The position numbers were made by a program, and so were the translations under genes. The notes under the pieces were generated by a model. It saw nothing but the letters and a program-made list of their open reading frames with translations. It did no database searches and was not told the DNA's origin. A DNA stretch of 64,000 nucleotides from Rhizobium indicum (GTDB lineage Bacteria; Pseudomonadota; Alphaproteobacteria; Rhizobiales; Rhizobiaceae), in contig NZ_CP054021.1 of the NCBI RefSeq assembly GCF_005862305.2, forward strand, positions 2,232,001 through 2,296,000, given 5' to 3'. Of this stretch, positions 29,431-37,643 are shown piece after piece (within the stretch, counting starts at the first letter, position 1; each line of letters starts with the position of its first letter).

Positions 29431-31008
29431 AGCCTCGTCAAGAAATTCGCGACCGTCGGCGGCGCCACCCTCGGCAGCCGCATCTTCGGCTTCGCCCGCG
29501 AAACGCTGATGGCTGCGGCGCTCGGCACCGGACCGATGGCCGATGTCTTCTACGCCGCCTTCCGCTTTCCGAATCTCTTCCGCCGGCTGTTTGCCGAAGG
29601 CGCCTTCAACGCCGCCTTCGTGCCGCTCTTTGCCAAGGAGATCGAGGCGAACGGCACAGATGGCGCCAAGCGCTTTTCCGAAGAAGTCTTCGGCGTGCTG
29701 TTTTCGGTGCTGCTCCTCATCACCATCGTGATGGAGCTTGCCATGCCGCTCTTGGTGCGCTTCGTCATCGCGCCGGGCTTTGCCGACGATCCCGAAAAAT
29801 TCTCGATCACCATCCGCATGGCGGCGGTGATGTTTCCCTATCTGATGTGCATGTCGCTGACGGCGATGATGAGCGGCATGCTGAATTCGCTGCATCATTT
29901 CTTCGCCGCCGCCATCGCGCCCGTCTTCCTCAACGTGGTGATGATCGGGGCGTTGTTTTATGCGCTTTACACCGGCGCCGATCCCCTGGCGACCGCCTGG
30001 TACCTCTCCTGGGGCGTTCTTGCCGCCGGCGTCCTGCAGCTTGCCGTCGTCTATGTCGGCGTGCTTGCGGCCGGCATGAGCATCGGCTTCCGTTTCCCGA
30101 AGATGACGCCGAACGTCAAGCGGCTGCTGATCCTGGCGGTGCCGGCGGCGGTGACCGGCGGCATCACCCAGATCAACCAGCTGATCGGCCAGGCGATTGC
30201 GTCGTCCCGCGACGGCGCGATCGCAGCACTGCAATATGCCGACCGCATCTATCAGCTGCCGCTCGGCGTCGTCGGCGTCGCCGTCGGCGTGGTGCTTCTG
30301 CCGGAACTTGCCCGGGCGCTGAAGGGCGGCAACCTGCGCGAGGCCGGAAACCTGCAGAACCGCTCGATCGAATTCGTGCTGTTCCTGACGATCCCCGCCG
30401 CCTTCGCGCTCTGGATCCTCTCTGACGAGATCATCCGCGTGCTCTACGAGCGCGGCGCCTTCCATCAGGAAAACACCGCCGTCGTCGGCTCGATCCTGGC
30501 GATTTACGGCATCGGCCTGCCGGCCTTCGTGCTGATCAAGGCGCTGCAGCCCGGTTTCTATGCCCGCGAGGACACCAAGACGCCGATGCGTTTTTCGGCC
30601 ATTGCGGTTGCGACCAACTGCGCCACGGCGCTGACGCTCTTCCCCTATATGGGCGCGCCCGGCATCGCGGTTGCCGAAGCCACGGCCGGCTGGATCAGCA
30701 CCGTACTGCTGTTCGCCACGCTTTTGCACCGTGGCCACCTGACATGGGAATGGGCGCTGGCAAAGCGCACCGCCCTGCTGATCGTCGCCGCGGCCGTCAT
30801 GGGTGCGGCCATCGTCTTCCTCAAGCAATATTGGGCGCCGTGGCTTGCTTCCGGCGCGCCGCTTCTCACCAAGATCGGCACCCTCGGGCTGCTGATTGCA
30901 ATCGCCATGCTGATTTATTTCGCCGCCGCCTTCCTGGTCGGCGGGGCAAATCTCGGCATGATCCGACGCAATCTGAACCGCAAGCAGGCGCCGGCTAAGG
31001 ACGGGTGA
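29428..31008 (+). CDS. murJ: Lipid II flippase MurJ (MviN family)
   Basis: Flips lipid-linked peptidoglycan precursor across the inner membrane. It has 526 residues with about 14 transmembrane helices. The N-terminus FATVGGATLGSRIFGFARETLMAAALG and RLFAEGAFNAAFVPLF are hallmark MurJ segments. The position after glnD is common in alphaproteobacteria. Its start codon is the fourth ATG of a 14-bp repeat, so translation probably depends on ribosomes arriving from glnD. No strong independent Shine-Dalgarno is visible before 29428. Confidence 0.95.
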   Translation: MSLVKKFATVGGATLGSRIFGFARETLMAAALGTGPMADVFYAAFRFPNLFRRLFAEGAFNAAFVPLFAKEIEANGTDGAKRFSEEVFGVLFSVLLLITIVMELAMPLLVRFVIAPGFADDPEKFSITIRMAAVMFPYLMCMSLTAMMSGMLNSLHHFFAAAIAPVFLNVVMIGALFYALYTGADPLATAWYLSWGVLAAGVLQLAVVYVGVLAAGMSIGFRFPKMTPNVKRLLILAVPAAVTGGITQINQLIGQAIASSRDGAIAALQYADRIYQLPLGVVGVAVGVVLLPELARALKGGNLREAGNLQNRSIEFVLFLTIPAAFALWILSDEIIRVLYERGAFHQENTAVVGSILAIYGIGLPAFVLIKALQPGFYAREDTKTPMRFSAIAVATNCATALTLFPYMGAPGIAVAEATAGWISTVLLFATLLHRGHLTWEWALAKRTALLIVAAAVMGAAIVFLKQYWAPWLASGAPLLTKIGTLGLLIAIAMLIYFAAAFLVGGANLGMIRRNLNRKQAPAKDG

Positions 31009-31035
31009 GGCCGGTCGTAACCACCGTGACGCTGG

Positions 31036-31440
31036 CTACTTTATGGCTGTGGCTTGCGACCAGACAACCATCCATCGTTCGTCATGCCGCTCATACGTGT
31101 CAGTGTGCCAGTAATCGTTGAGAGCGACTTTGTGGCCACCGAAGACAACCTCCAGCTGAGCACGATACCGAAGAACGGCGACCCCGTCATAAAGGCGCAC
31201 GGCAATGTCAGCGGGCCGCCAGATCAGGTATTTGATCTGCCCGGAGGCGATCGCACCGAGATATTCTTCCTTTGAAAGCGTGGTACCGATCGGCGTTATC
31301 AACTGGAAGTCCGGAGCGTGAAGCTGTTGTGCCCGAACAATATCGGCGTTGACCAGGGCGCGCAGCCTCGCGTGCTCCGTTTCGCGAAGAAGGTTGGCCT
31401 CACTGGCCGGTGAGGATGCGTCGGCGGTCGGGATGGTCAT
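31036..31440 (-). CDS. SnoaL/NTF2-like (DUF4440-type) protein
   Basis: A 134-residue protein with the NTF2-like cone fold. Pattern features are an N-terminal helix with LRALVNADIVRAQQLHAPDFQLITPIGTTLSKEEYL, then RYRAQLEVVFGGHKVALNDYWHTDTYERHDERWMVVWSQAT. Members are small enzymes (isomerases, cyclases) or ligand-binding proteins; substrate unknown. It is divergent from a TetR regulator with a palindromic operator between them, so it is the likely target of that repressor. Base composition and position between murJ and trpS suggest an accessory insertion. Confidence 0.8.
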   Translation of the reverse strand: MTIPTADASSPASEANLLRETEHARLRALVNADIVRAQQLHAPDFQLITPIGTTLSKEEYLGAIASGQIKYLIWRPADIAVRLYDGVAVLRYRAQLEVVFGGHKVALNDYWHTDTYERHDERWMVVWSQATAIK

Positions 31441-31553
31441 GTCCGTTCTCCAATTGAAAGCTAAGGATCAATCGATTCTCCCGGGATAGGCGGCGACGTG
31501 GCATCATAGTCACGGGTATCTCCTGACTGCGCACCGATGTGCTCTCATCGATT

Positions 31554-31578
31554 TAGACAGATAAACACTATTTGTCTA
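31554..31578. promoter_or_regulatory. Palindromic operator between SnoaL-like and TetR genes
   Basis: TAGACAGATA (31554-31563) and TATTTGTCTA (31569-31578) form a 10-bp inverted repeat with one mismatch around AACAC. Located 17 bp before the TetR-family start at 31595 and about 115 bp before the SnoaL-like start. It fits a TetR-type dimer site. Confidence 0.7.
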
Positions 31579-31594
31579 CTCGTCTTTTGACAGA

Positions 31595-32215
31595 ATGGTC
31601 ACGAAATGCCAGTCTGTCCAAATGATGCAGAATGATCGGAAAATCGCCCAAATCCTGGATGCTGCCCTGCCGGTGTTCGTGCGTTTCGGCTTTCGAAAAA
31701 CTTCCATGGCCGACATTGCGCGCGCCGCAGGAATTTCGCGAGCATCGCTCTATCTGAGCTTCAACAGTAAGGAAGAGCTTTTCCGAGCCGGTTCCATGCG
31801 AGCGCATACTCGCGCGCTGGATGAGGTGGGAGCGGCCCTGGCAGGACAGGGGAACACCTTTGACCGCATGGAAAAGGCCATAGCGGTGTTTCAGCGGGAG
31901 TTAATCGCCCCTTTTGGCGGCAGTTCCGATGCGGAAGAACTGTTTGCCGCCAATATGGCCTTGGCTGCGGATATCACGCTCGACGCGCGGACACGGCTAT
32001 CGACGATGCTGACACAGACGCTGAATGCCGCCGCGGCAACCAGGGAAATTGATCTCGAACCGCTGCAGGCCTCGCCTGTTCAACTGGCCAGTATCATGAT
32101 GGCTGCAATGGATGGGATCAAACACGCGCAATGGAATGGTTCCAGCCTCGATGACGATACAAAACTATTCATGCGTCTCCTGCGGGTGGCGGTGACGCCG
32201 CGGAGCGGCCAATAG
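31595..32215 (+). CDS. TetR-family transcriptional regulator
   Basis: Probable ligand-responsive repressor of 206 residues. The N-terminal helix-turn-helix is clear (ILDAALPVFVRFGFRKTSM, then ADIARAAGISRASLYLSF). The C-terminal ~130 residues form the variable ligand/dimer domain. Start choice is uncertain: ATG at 31595 or ATGs at 31622/31625, closer to the usual TetR N-terminus. Divergent from the SnoaL-like gene with a perfectly placed palindrome, so autoregulation and control of that gene are likely. The inducer is unknown. Confidence 0.9.
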   Translation: MVTKCQSVQMMQNDRKIAQILDAALPVFVRFGFRKTSMADIARAAGISRASLYLSFNSKEELFRAGSMRAHTRALDEVGAALAGQGNTFDRMEKAIAVFQRELIAPFGGSSDAEELFAANMALAADITLDARTRLSTMLTQTLNAAAATREIDLEPLQASPVQLASIMMAAMDGIKHAQWNGSSLDDDTKLFMRLLRVAVTPRSGQ

Positions 32216-32297
32216 AGGTGGTCGCGGTAGGTCTTTTCGCCGCCACTGAATCGGCGATCCTTAAACCGGAATGGGAAAAGGCGGACCGGATGATTCC

Positions 32298-32726
32298 TCA
32301 GCAATCCACCCATCGTCGCTGCGGTCCGACGTCGACATGGATGATGCCGTTGCAATAGCTGCCGATGCCGCCGATGCCCGGCGCGCTTCTTGCGGCAGCA
32401 ATGATCGTGCGCTCCGACAGGCCGGGCATCCTGATATCGGCCGCCAGACATTTCCCATGCAGGGACCCATGGCGGCGGGGATGCGGCCTGTGGCCCGAGG
32501 TTATCACAGGGCGTCGGCCGGTCTTCGCAGCAATATGCGACAGGATCGCTCGCAGGCGCCCCGGAAAGCAGCTGGCACGAACGCTGACGGTCTGGACCGT
32601 GTAGGCGAGACGTGCCTGATGTTTTGCAAGATGAACGGCATGCCTTTTCATGTCTTGACCGACGGCACCCGTTGCTGATTGAAAGGCGAAAAGGCCTGCC
32701 ATGGCGAGCAAAATTGCGTTCTGCAT
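32298..32726 (-). CDS. Secreted M15/DUF882-like peptidase domain protein
   Basis: A small exported protein of 142 residues: signal peptide at residues 1 to about 24 (LLAMAGLFAFQSATGAVGQ), then a D-Ala-D-Ala-carboxypeptidase-like (M15, YcbK/DUF882) core. Zinc-ligand motifs are visible: GSLHGKCLAADIRM (SxHxxxxAxD) and IIHVDVGPQRRW (HxD). Likely acts on peptidoglycan in the periplasm. It converges with the TetR gene and is short for the family, but both metal-binding motifs are kept, so it may be functional. Confidence 0.8.
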   Translation of the reverse strand: MQNAILLAMAGLFAFQSATGAVGQDMKRHAVHLAKHQARLAYTVQTVSVRASCFPGRLRAILSHIAAKTGRRPVITSGHRPHPRRHGSLHGKCLAADIRMPGLSERTIIAAARSAPGIGGIGSYCNGIIHVDVGPQRRWVDC

Positions 32727-32791
32727 GGTCGTTCCGATCGGCTATCCCAGCGACCCCAACGGCGCCGGCACCATGCGCAGGATTTTCGGTT

Positions 32792-32834
32792 CAAAAAAAG
32801 CTTTTTTGTGAAATTTTATACTCAATTATGAGTA
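32792..32834. promoter_or_regulatory. AT-rich structured region upstream of a VOC gene
   Basis: Two inverted repeats in an AT-rich patch: CAAAAAAAGCTTTTTTGTG (32792-32810) and TACTCA-ATTA-TGAGTA (32819-32834). They lie about 80-120 bp before the VOC gene start at 32914 and after the divergent M15-like gene, so they may include promoters or a regulator site. Confidence 0.4.
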
Positions 32835-32913
32835 AGTCGATTGATCAATTCGGCTTAAAATCCGGGAATTGCCGCCCAAAACTGGAATAAACATCTCAAA
32901 CGCGAGGCAACAC

Positions 32914-33312
32914 ATGGTGATCCAGTCTCTTTTCCTCGTCACCCTCGTGGTCGACGACTACGACCGCGCCAAGGCTTTTTATTGCGATAGTCTCGGTTTC
33001 GATTGCCTTCAGGACGAGCTGCAGCCGGAGGGCAAGCGCTGGGTGGTGGTGAAGCCGAGGGGTGGGGATGGAGCCGCCTTTTTGCTGGCGCAGGCGGCAG
33101 ACGAGACGCAGCGCGCGGCCGTCGGCAATCAGACCGGCGGGCGTGTCGGCTTCTTTCTGAAGACCGACGATTTCGCCCGCGACCATGGCGCGATGCTGGC
33201 AGCCGGCGTGCGTTTTCTGGAAGAGCCGCGTCACGAGGTTTACGGCACGGTGGCGGTGTTTGCGGATCCCTACGGCAACACTTTCGATCTGATCCAGCAC
33301 ACGGCCGCCTGA
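32914..33312 (+). CDS. VOC/glyoxalase-family protein
   Basis: A 132-residue single-domain vicinal-oxygen-chelate protein, which would dimerise. The first beta-alpha unit reads SLFLVTLVVDDYDRAKAFYCDSLGF and the last is VFADPYGNTFDLIQ with a metal-ligand position. The start at 32914 is supported by GAGG at about 32904; an upstream in-frame ATG is further from any ribosome site. Substrate is unknown. It is the last gene of the accessory patch before trpS. Confidence 0.82.
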   Translation: MVIQSLFLVTLVVDDYDRAKAFYCDSLGFDCLQDELQPEGKRWVVVKPRGGDGAAFLLAQAADETQRAAVGNQTGGRVGFFLKTDDFARDHGAMLAAGVRFLEEPRHEVYGTVAVFADPYGNTFDLIQHTAA

Positions 33313-33442
33313 ACCCCTTGATTGCGACCGGTTGCCCGTGCATAAGCCGCGGCGTTAACAACATGGGCGAAAAGCCCTGCTGCATTCTGCAGCAATTTAA
33401 ACTGTGACAGCGTGGGCCCTCCACCAGCCTATTGAGGACGAC

Positions 33443-34507
33443 ATGAGCGAATTCAAGAAACTCGTATTCTCCGGTGTGCAGCCGACCGGCAATCTGCATC
33501 TCGGCAATTATCTCGGCGCGATCCGCCGGTTTGTGGCGCTGCAGGAAGGCAATGACTGCATCTACTGCGTCGTCGACATGCACGCGCTCACCGCCCAACT
33601 CGTGCATGAGGACATGCCGAGCCAGACGCGCTCGATCGCCGCCGCCTTCATCGCCGCCGGCATCGATCCGGAAAAGCATATCGTCTTCAATCAGTCGGCC
33701 GTGCCGCAGCATGCTGAACTCGCCTGGATCTTCAACTGCGTCGCCCGCATCGGCTGGATGAACCGGATGACCCAGTTCAAGGACAAGGCCGGCAAGGACC
33801 GCGAGCAGGCCTCGCTCGGGCTCTATGCCTATCCGAGCCTGATGGCCGCCGACATTCTCGTCTATCGCGCGACCCATGTGCCTGTTGGTGAGGACCAGAA
33901 GCAGCATCTGGAGCTTGCCCGCGACATCGCGATGAAGTTCAACCTCGACTATGCCGAGCATATCAGCAGGACCGGTTACGGCGTCGACATCACCGTCGGC
34001 AACGAGCCGGTGCATGCCTATTTCCCGATGGTCGAGCCGCTGATCGGCGGGCCGGCGCCGCGCGTCATGTCGCTGCGCGACGGCACCAAGAAAATGTCGA
34101 AGTCGGACCCCTCCGATCTCTCGCGCATCAACCTGATGGACGATGAGGACGCGATCTCGAAGAAGATCCGCAAGGCCAAGACCGATCCGGACGGCTTGCC
34201 GAGCGAGATCGACGGGTTGCAGGGCCGTCCGGAAGCCGACAATCTGGTGGCGATCTATGCCGCACTCGCCGACAAATCGAAGGCGGACGTGCTTGCCGAA
34301 TTCGGCGGCCAGCAATTCTCCGTCTTCAAGCCGGCGCTGGTCGACCTGGCAATCAACGTGCTGGCGCCGATCACCGGCGAAATGCGCCGGCTGATGGACG
34401 ATACCAGCCATATCGACGCTATCCTGCGCAAGGGCGGCGAACGCGCAAGGGCCCGCGCCGAGGTGACGATGCAACAAGTGCGCGACGTCATCGGCTTCCT
34501 CTATTGA
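33443..34507 (+). CDS. trpS: Tryptophanyl-tRNA synthetase
   Basis: Charges tRNA-Trp; class I aminoacyl-tRNA synthetase of 354 residues. The HIGH-equivalent motif is [10 protein letters not shown] and the KMSKS loop is intact ([10 protein letters not shown]). The ATG at 33443 follows GAGGA at 33434-33438. In related genomes it is close to murJ; here about 2.4 kb of accessory genes separate them. Confidence 0.97.
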   Translation: MSEFKKLVFSGVQPTGNLHLGNYLGAIRRFVALQEGNDCIYCVVDMHALTAQLVHEDMPSQTRSIAAAFIAAGIDPEKHIVFNQSAVPQHAELAWIFNCVARIGWMNRMTQFKDKAGKDREQASLGLYAYPSLMAADILVYRATHVPVGEDQKQHLELARDIAMKFNLDYAEHISRTGYGVDITVGNEPVHAYFPMVEPLIGGPAPRVMSLRDGTKKMSKSDPSDLSRINLMDDEDAISKKIRKAKTDPDGLPSEIDGLQGRPEADNLVAIYAALADKSKADVLAEFGGQQFSVFKPALVDLAINVLAPITGEMRRLMDDTSHIDAILRKGGERARARAEVTMQQVRDVIGFLY

Positions 34508-34513
34508 GATAGA

Positions 34514-34582
34514 TCTCCCCTTTTTCCCGCCAGGGGAGAAGGGGACCTTCCCCTGGAGAGAAGGGGATTTCTTCTCGGGCAT
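34514..34582. repeat. GC-rich intergenic repeat with interleaved CCCCT/AGGGG motifs
   Basis: Alternating runs TCTCCCC, AGGGGAGAAGGGG, TTCCCCTGG and GAGAAGGGGA form several possible hairpins, the best being CCAGGGGA (34531) against TCCCCTGG (34550). Looks like a dispersed non-coding element and may end trpS transcription. Confidence 0.5.
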
Positions 34583-34636
34583 CAGGGCAAAAACTGGGCT
34601 TGCAAATTTTCCGCTTCGGGTGTCAGAGTCCGCGCC

Positions 34637-35128
34637 ATGGTATCGAAGCGACTCTCACGGCTCGAAGGTCACCGCCGCAAATTCATGGCGGTAATCGACG
34701 GTACACCCGAATGCCAACGCGCCGTTCATTATGCCGGCCGGCGCGCGAAGAATTCCAATGGCGGGCTGGTGCTGCTCTACGTGATCCCGGATGGGGATTT
34801 CCAGCAATGGCTCGGCGTCGAAGAAATCATGCGGGCCGAAGCGCGTGAGGAGGCCGAGGCGGTGGTTGCCAAGATCGCCCAGATCGTGCGCGAGACCATC
34901 GGCATCGAGCCTGAGGTCGTCATCCGCGAGGGCGGTGCTGCCGAACAGATCAACGCCGTGATCGAGGAAGACCGCGATGTGGCGATCCTGGTTCTGGCCG
35001 CCGGTTCGGCAAAGGAAGGTCCAGGGCCGCTGGTCTCCTCGGTCGCCGGTCGCGCGGCGGCGTTTCCGATACCGGTCACCGTGCTGCCGGATACGTTGAC
35101 CAACGAGGAAATCGATGCTCTCTGCTAG
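34637..35128 (+). CDS. Universal stress protein (UspA family)
   Basis: Single-domain Usp of 163 residues. MAVIDGTPECQRAVHYAG is the first strand and loop, and the C-terminal segment LVLAAGSAKEGPGPLVSSVAG corresponds to the ATP-binding glycine-rich loop, followed by FPIPVTVLPD. Role in stress survival is by family only. The stop codon falls inside a palindromic repeat that probably terminates the transcript. Confidence 0.88.
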   Translation: MVSKRLSRLEGHRRKFMAVIDGTPECQRAVHYAGRRAKNSNGGLVLLYVIPDGDFQQWLGVEEIMRAEAREEAEAVVAKIAQIVRETIGIEPEVVIREGGAAEQINAVIEEDRDVAILVLAAGSAKEGPGPLVSSVAGRAAAFPIPVTVLPDTLTNEEIDALC

Positions 35129-35177
35129 AGCATGATGCCGAAAACTGTGAGCGGTTTTCGGACGACATCATGCTCTA
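35126..35177. repeat. Large palindromic rhizobial repeat overlapping the Usp stop codon
   Basis: TAGAGCATGATG (35126-35137) and CATCATGCTCTA (35166-35177) are exact inverted copies, with an inner GAAAAC/GGTTTTC stem. The first three bases are the TAG stop of the Usp gene. I recall this as a common intergenic element in Rhizobium genomes. Confidence 0.75.
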
Positions 35178-35290
35178 ACTGTAGCATTTCTTGAGTACAA
35201 GTCTCTTGATTAGAGCCGTCAATCGGCTTATCTTCTTTTGAAGAATTCTAAAGACGGCCGAGACCATAGGCCGGCCGCATGGAGAACCAG

Positions 35291-35857
35291 ATGTTCATTC
35301 AGACCGAAGCCACGCCGAACCCCGCCACGCAGAAGTTCCTGCCGGGCAAGGTGGTGATGGAAAACGGCACGGCCGAGTTCCGCAGCACTGAGGAGGCTCA
35401 AGCCTCGCCGCTCGCTGCCCGCCTGTTCGAAATATCAGGCGTTACCGGCGTCTATTTCGGCTATGATTTCATTTCCGTCTCCAAGGATAATGCCGACTGG
35501 CAGCATCTTAAGCCGGCTATATTAGGCTCGATCATGGAGCATTTCATGTCCGGCAAGCCGGTCATGGGCGATGCCTCCATCCTTTCCGAAGACGCCGATG
35601 CCGGCGACGAATTCTTCGACGAAGGCGATGAATCGATCGTGCTGACCATCAAGGAGCTTCTGGAGACGCGCGTGCGCCCGGCCGTTGCCCAGGATGGCGG
35701 CGACATCACCTTCCGCGGCTTCAAGGATGGCAAGGTCTATCTGAACATGAAGGGTTCCTGCGCCGGCTGCCCGTCTTCGACGGCAACGCTGAAGCACGGC
35801 GTCCAGAACCTGCTGCGCCATTTCGTTCCGGAAGTGCAGGAAGTGATTGCCGCTTAA
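35291..35857 (+). CDS. NFU-type iron-sulfur cluster scaffold/carrier protein
   Basis: Carries Fe-S clusters to target proteins. It has 188 residues: an N-terminal Nfu_N domain (MFIQTEATPNPATQKFLPG) and a C-terminal NifU-like domain with the cluster-binding pair CAGC (KGSCAGCPSSTATLKHG). This is the NfuA/HCF101-like form common in alphaproteobacteria, not the full nitrogenase NifU. The ATG at 35291 is preceded by GGAG at 35281-35284. Confidence 0.93.
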   Translation: MFIQTEATPNPATQKFLPGKVVMENGTAEFRSTEEAQASPLAARLFEISGVTGVYFGYDFISVSKDNADWQHLKPAILGSIMEHFMSGKPVMGDASILSEDADAGDEFFDEGDESIVLTIKELLETRVRPAVAQDGGDITFRGFKDGKVYLNMKGSCAGCPSSTATLKHGVQNLLRHFVPEVQEVIAA

Positions 35858-35945
35858 AAATCCTGAATTCGTCCCGCCGTTCATCTCAGGTTCGGCCGAA
35901 CGGATTTATCGATAGGCGACACTGGTTTATTCGGAAATTGATGGC

Positions 35946-36608
35946 ATGATCATTCTGGCGCTCGACACGGCGGGTGTGGACTGCGCTGCCGCTGTCTATG
36001 ACAGCGGCAGGGATACGGTGCTGGGGGAGGCATCGGACATGATCGGCAAGGGGCATGCTGAACATCTGATTGGTATCGTCGATCGCGCGCTCGATCAGGC
36101 GGGAGTGGCCCTTTCGGATATCGACCGCCTTGCCGTCACCATCGGTCCCGGCTCCTTTACCGGTATCCGCGTCGGCGTTGCCGCAGCCCGCGGTTTCGCG
36201 CTTTCCCTCAATGTGCCGGCCGTCGGCGTCACCACGCTCGAAGTCATGGCATCAGCCCAGCGCGACAAGACGCCTCATCGCGCCGTGTTGGCGGCGATGG
36301 ATGCCAAGCGGGACGAAATCTACCTCCAATCCTTCGCGGCCGACGGTTCGCCCCTCGACGCGCCACGGGCAGTCGGCGTTGCGGAAGCGCAGGCATATGC
36401 TGCCGGCTTCGACGGCGAGATTATCGGTTCGGCGACGCCCCTCCTCAAGGCCGACGCCGGCGACGATCACACCAACAGATTCCCGATCTCCGTCGTGGCG
36501 CGCCTGGGCGCTGCCGCCTCCCCCGATGCCGGAAAGCCGAAGCCCCTTTATCTGCGCGGACCCGATGCCAAGCCGCAGGCCGGGTACGCGATTGCGCGAC
36601 GAGTATGA
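35946..36608 (+). CDS. tsaB: tRNA threonylcarbamoyladenosine biosynthesis protein TsaB
   Basis: Partner of TsaD and TsaE in making t6A37 of ANN-decoding tRNAs. It has 220 residues with an ASKHA-like fold: ILALDTAGVDCAAAVYDS at the start and the TsaB signature TIGPGSFTGIRVGVAAARG. The stop overlaps the start of rimI (ATGA at 36605), a common bacterial pairing. The group continues with mur, olsA and miaB, the latter also modifying A37 of tRNA. Confidence 0.94.
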   Translation: MIILALDTAGVDCAAAVYDSGRDTVLGEASDMIGKGHAEHLIGIVDRALDQAGVALSDIDRLAVTIGPGSFTGIRVGVAAARGFALSLNVPAVGVTTLEVMASAQRDKTPHRAVLAAMDAKRDEIYLQSFAADGSPLDAPRAVGVAEAQAYAAGFDGEIIGSATPLLKADAGDDHTNRFPISVVARLGAAASPDAGKPKPLYLRGPDAKPQAGYAIARRV

Positions 36609-37105
36609 CGATGCTGGAAGCCTATCTGACGCTGAAACCGGAATTCGAGATCATCGCCATGGAGCGCGAGGATTGCCGCGATGTCGCCGTCCTGCACGGC
36701 GAGCGCTTCGCCCGGCCCTGGGGCGACGGTGAATTTCACGGCCTGCTGATGCAGGATACCGTCTTCGGCTTCGTCGCGCGCCAGACCAATGCCATCCTGA
36801 AAAAGCCGCTTCCGGGGTTCATCCTCGCCCGCCATGTCGCCGGCGAGGCGGAGATCCTGACCATTGCCGTGCAGGCGAAGGTCGCCCGTGCCGGGCTTGG
36901 CTGGCGGCTGATGCAGGCGGCGATGCGGGAAGCGCGGTCGCGCGGCGGCGAGAGCATGTTTCTCGAGGTCGACAACGGCAATACGGCAGCGCTTGGCCTC
37001 TACCGCAAGCTCGGCTTCGAAAAGGTCGGCGAACGTCAGGGTTACTACAAACAAGAAAACGGCGCCCTCTCCACGGCGCTTGTCATGAAGCGCGTTCTTC
37101 GGTAG
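36605..37105 (+). CDS. rimI: Ribosomal-protein-alanine N-acetyltransferase RimI
   Basis: GNAT enzyme expected to acetylate the N-terminus of ribosomal protein S18. It has 166 residues. Motif A is ILTIAVQAKVARAGLGWRLMQAAM, followed by FLEVDNGNTAALGLYRKLGFEKVGERQGYY, a typical RimI sequence. It overlaps tsaB by four bases; a second Met two codons on (36611) is an alternative start. Confidence 0.92.
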   Translation: MTMLEAYLTLKPEFEIIAMEREDCRDVAVLHGERFARPWGDGEFHGLLMQDTVFGFVARQTNAILKKPLPGFILARHVAGEAEILTIAVQAKVARAGLGWRLMQAAMREARSRGGESMFLEVDNGNTAALGLYRKLGFEKVGERQGYYKQENGALSTALVMKRVLR

Positions 37106-37187
37106 TTCCCTGGCAGCGAGATAACATGCAGGCCGGCGCAAATGCCGTGCGGCGTTGTCGAAACACGAATATCTCTATAGGCCGGCG

Positions 37188-37616
37188 ATGACTGATGTAG
37201 CCAAGACCCTTGAGGAGCTTTGCACCGAACGCGGCATGCGCATGACCGAGCAGCGCCGCGTGATCGCGCGCATCCTGGAAGACTCGGAAGATCATCCCGA
37301 CGTCGAAGAACTCTACCGCCGCTCGGTGAAAGTCGATGCGAAGATCTCGATCTCGACCGTCTATCGCACCGTGAAACTGTTCGAGGATGCCGGCATTATC
37401 GCCCGCCACGACTTCCGCGACGGGCGCTCGCGCTACGAAACGGTGCCGGAAGAACATCACGACCATCTCATCGACCTGAAGACCGGCACGGTCATCGAAT
37501 TCCGCTCGCCGGAGATCGAGGCGCTGCAGGAGCGCATCGCCCGCGAGCACGGCTTCCGACTGGTCGACCACCGGCTGGAGCTCTATGGCGTTCCGCTGAA
37601 GAAAGAAGATCTCTGA
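37188..37616 (+). CDS. mur: Fur-family metalloregulator, Mur (manganese) type
   Basis: DNA-binding regulator of 142 residues from the ATG at 37188 (the ORF extends to 37155 without support). It has a winged helix (GMRMTEQRRVIARILEDSEDHPDVEELY and SISTVYRTVKLFEDAGI) and the regulatory HHDHL motif. The segment where classical Fur has a CxxC pair reads LIDLKTGTVIEF, so the structural zinc cysteines are missing. In rhizobia this lineage responds to Mn2+ and represses sitABCD, which is why I call it Mur. It lies between rimI and olsA. Confidence 0.88.
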   Translation: MTDVAKTLEELCTERGMRMTEQRRVIARILEDSEDHPDVEELYRRSVKVDAKISISTVYRTVKLFEDAGIIARHDFRDGRSRYETVPEEHHDHLIDLKTGTVIEFRSPEIEALQERIAREHGFRLVDHRLELYGVPLKKEDL

Positions 37617-37643
37617 CGCAATGGCAGCCCGGGAGACCAGCAT

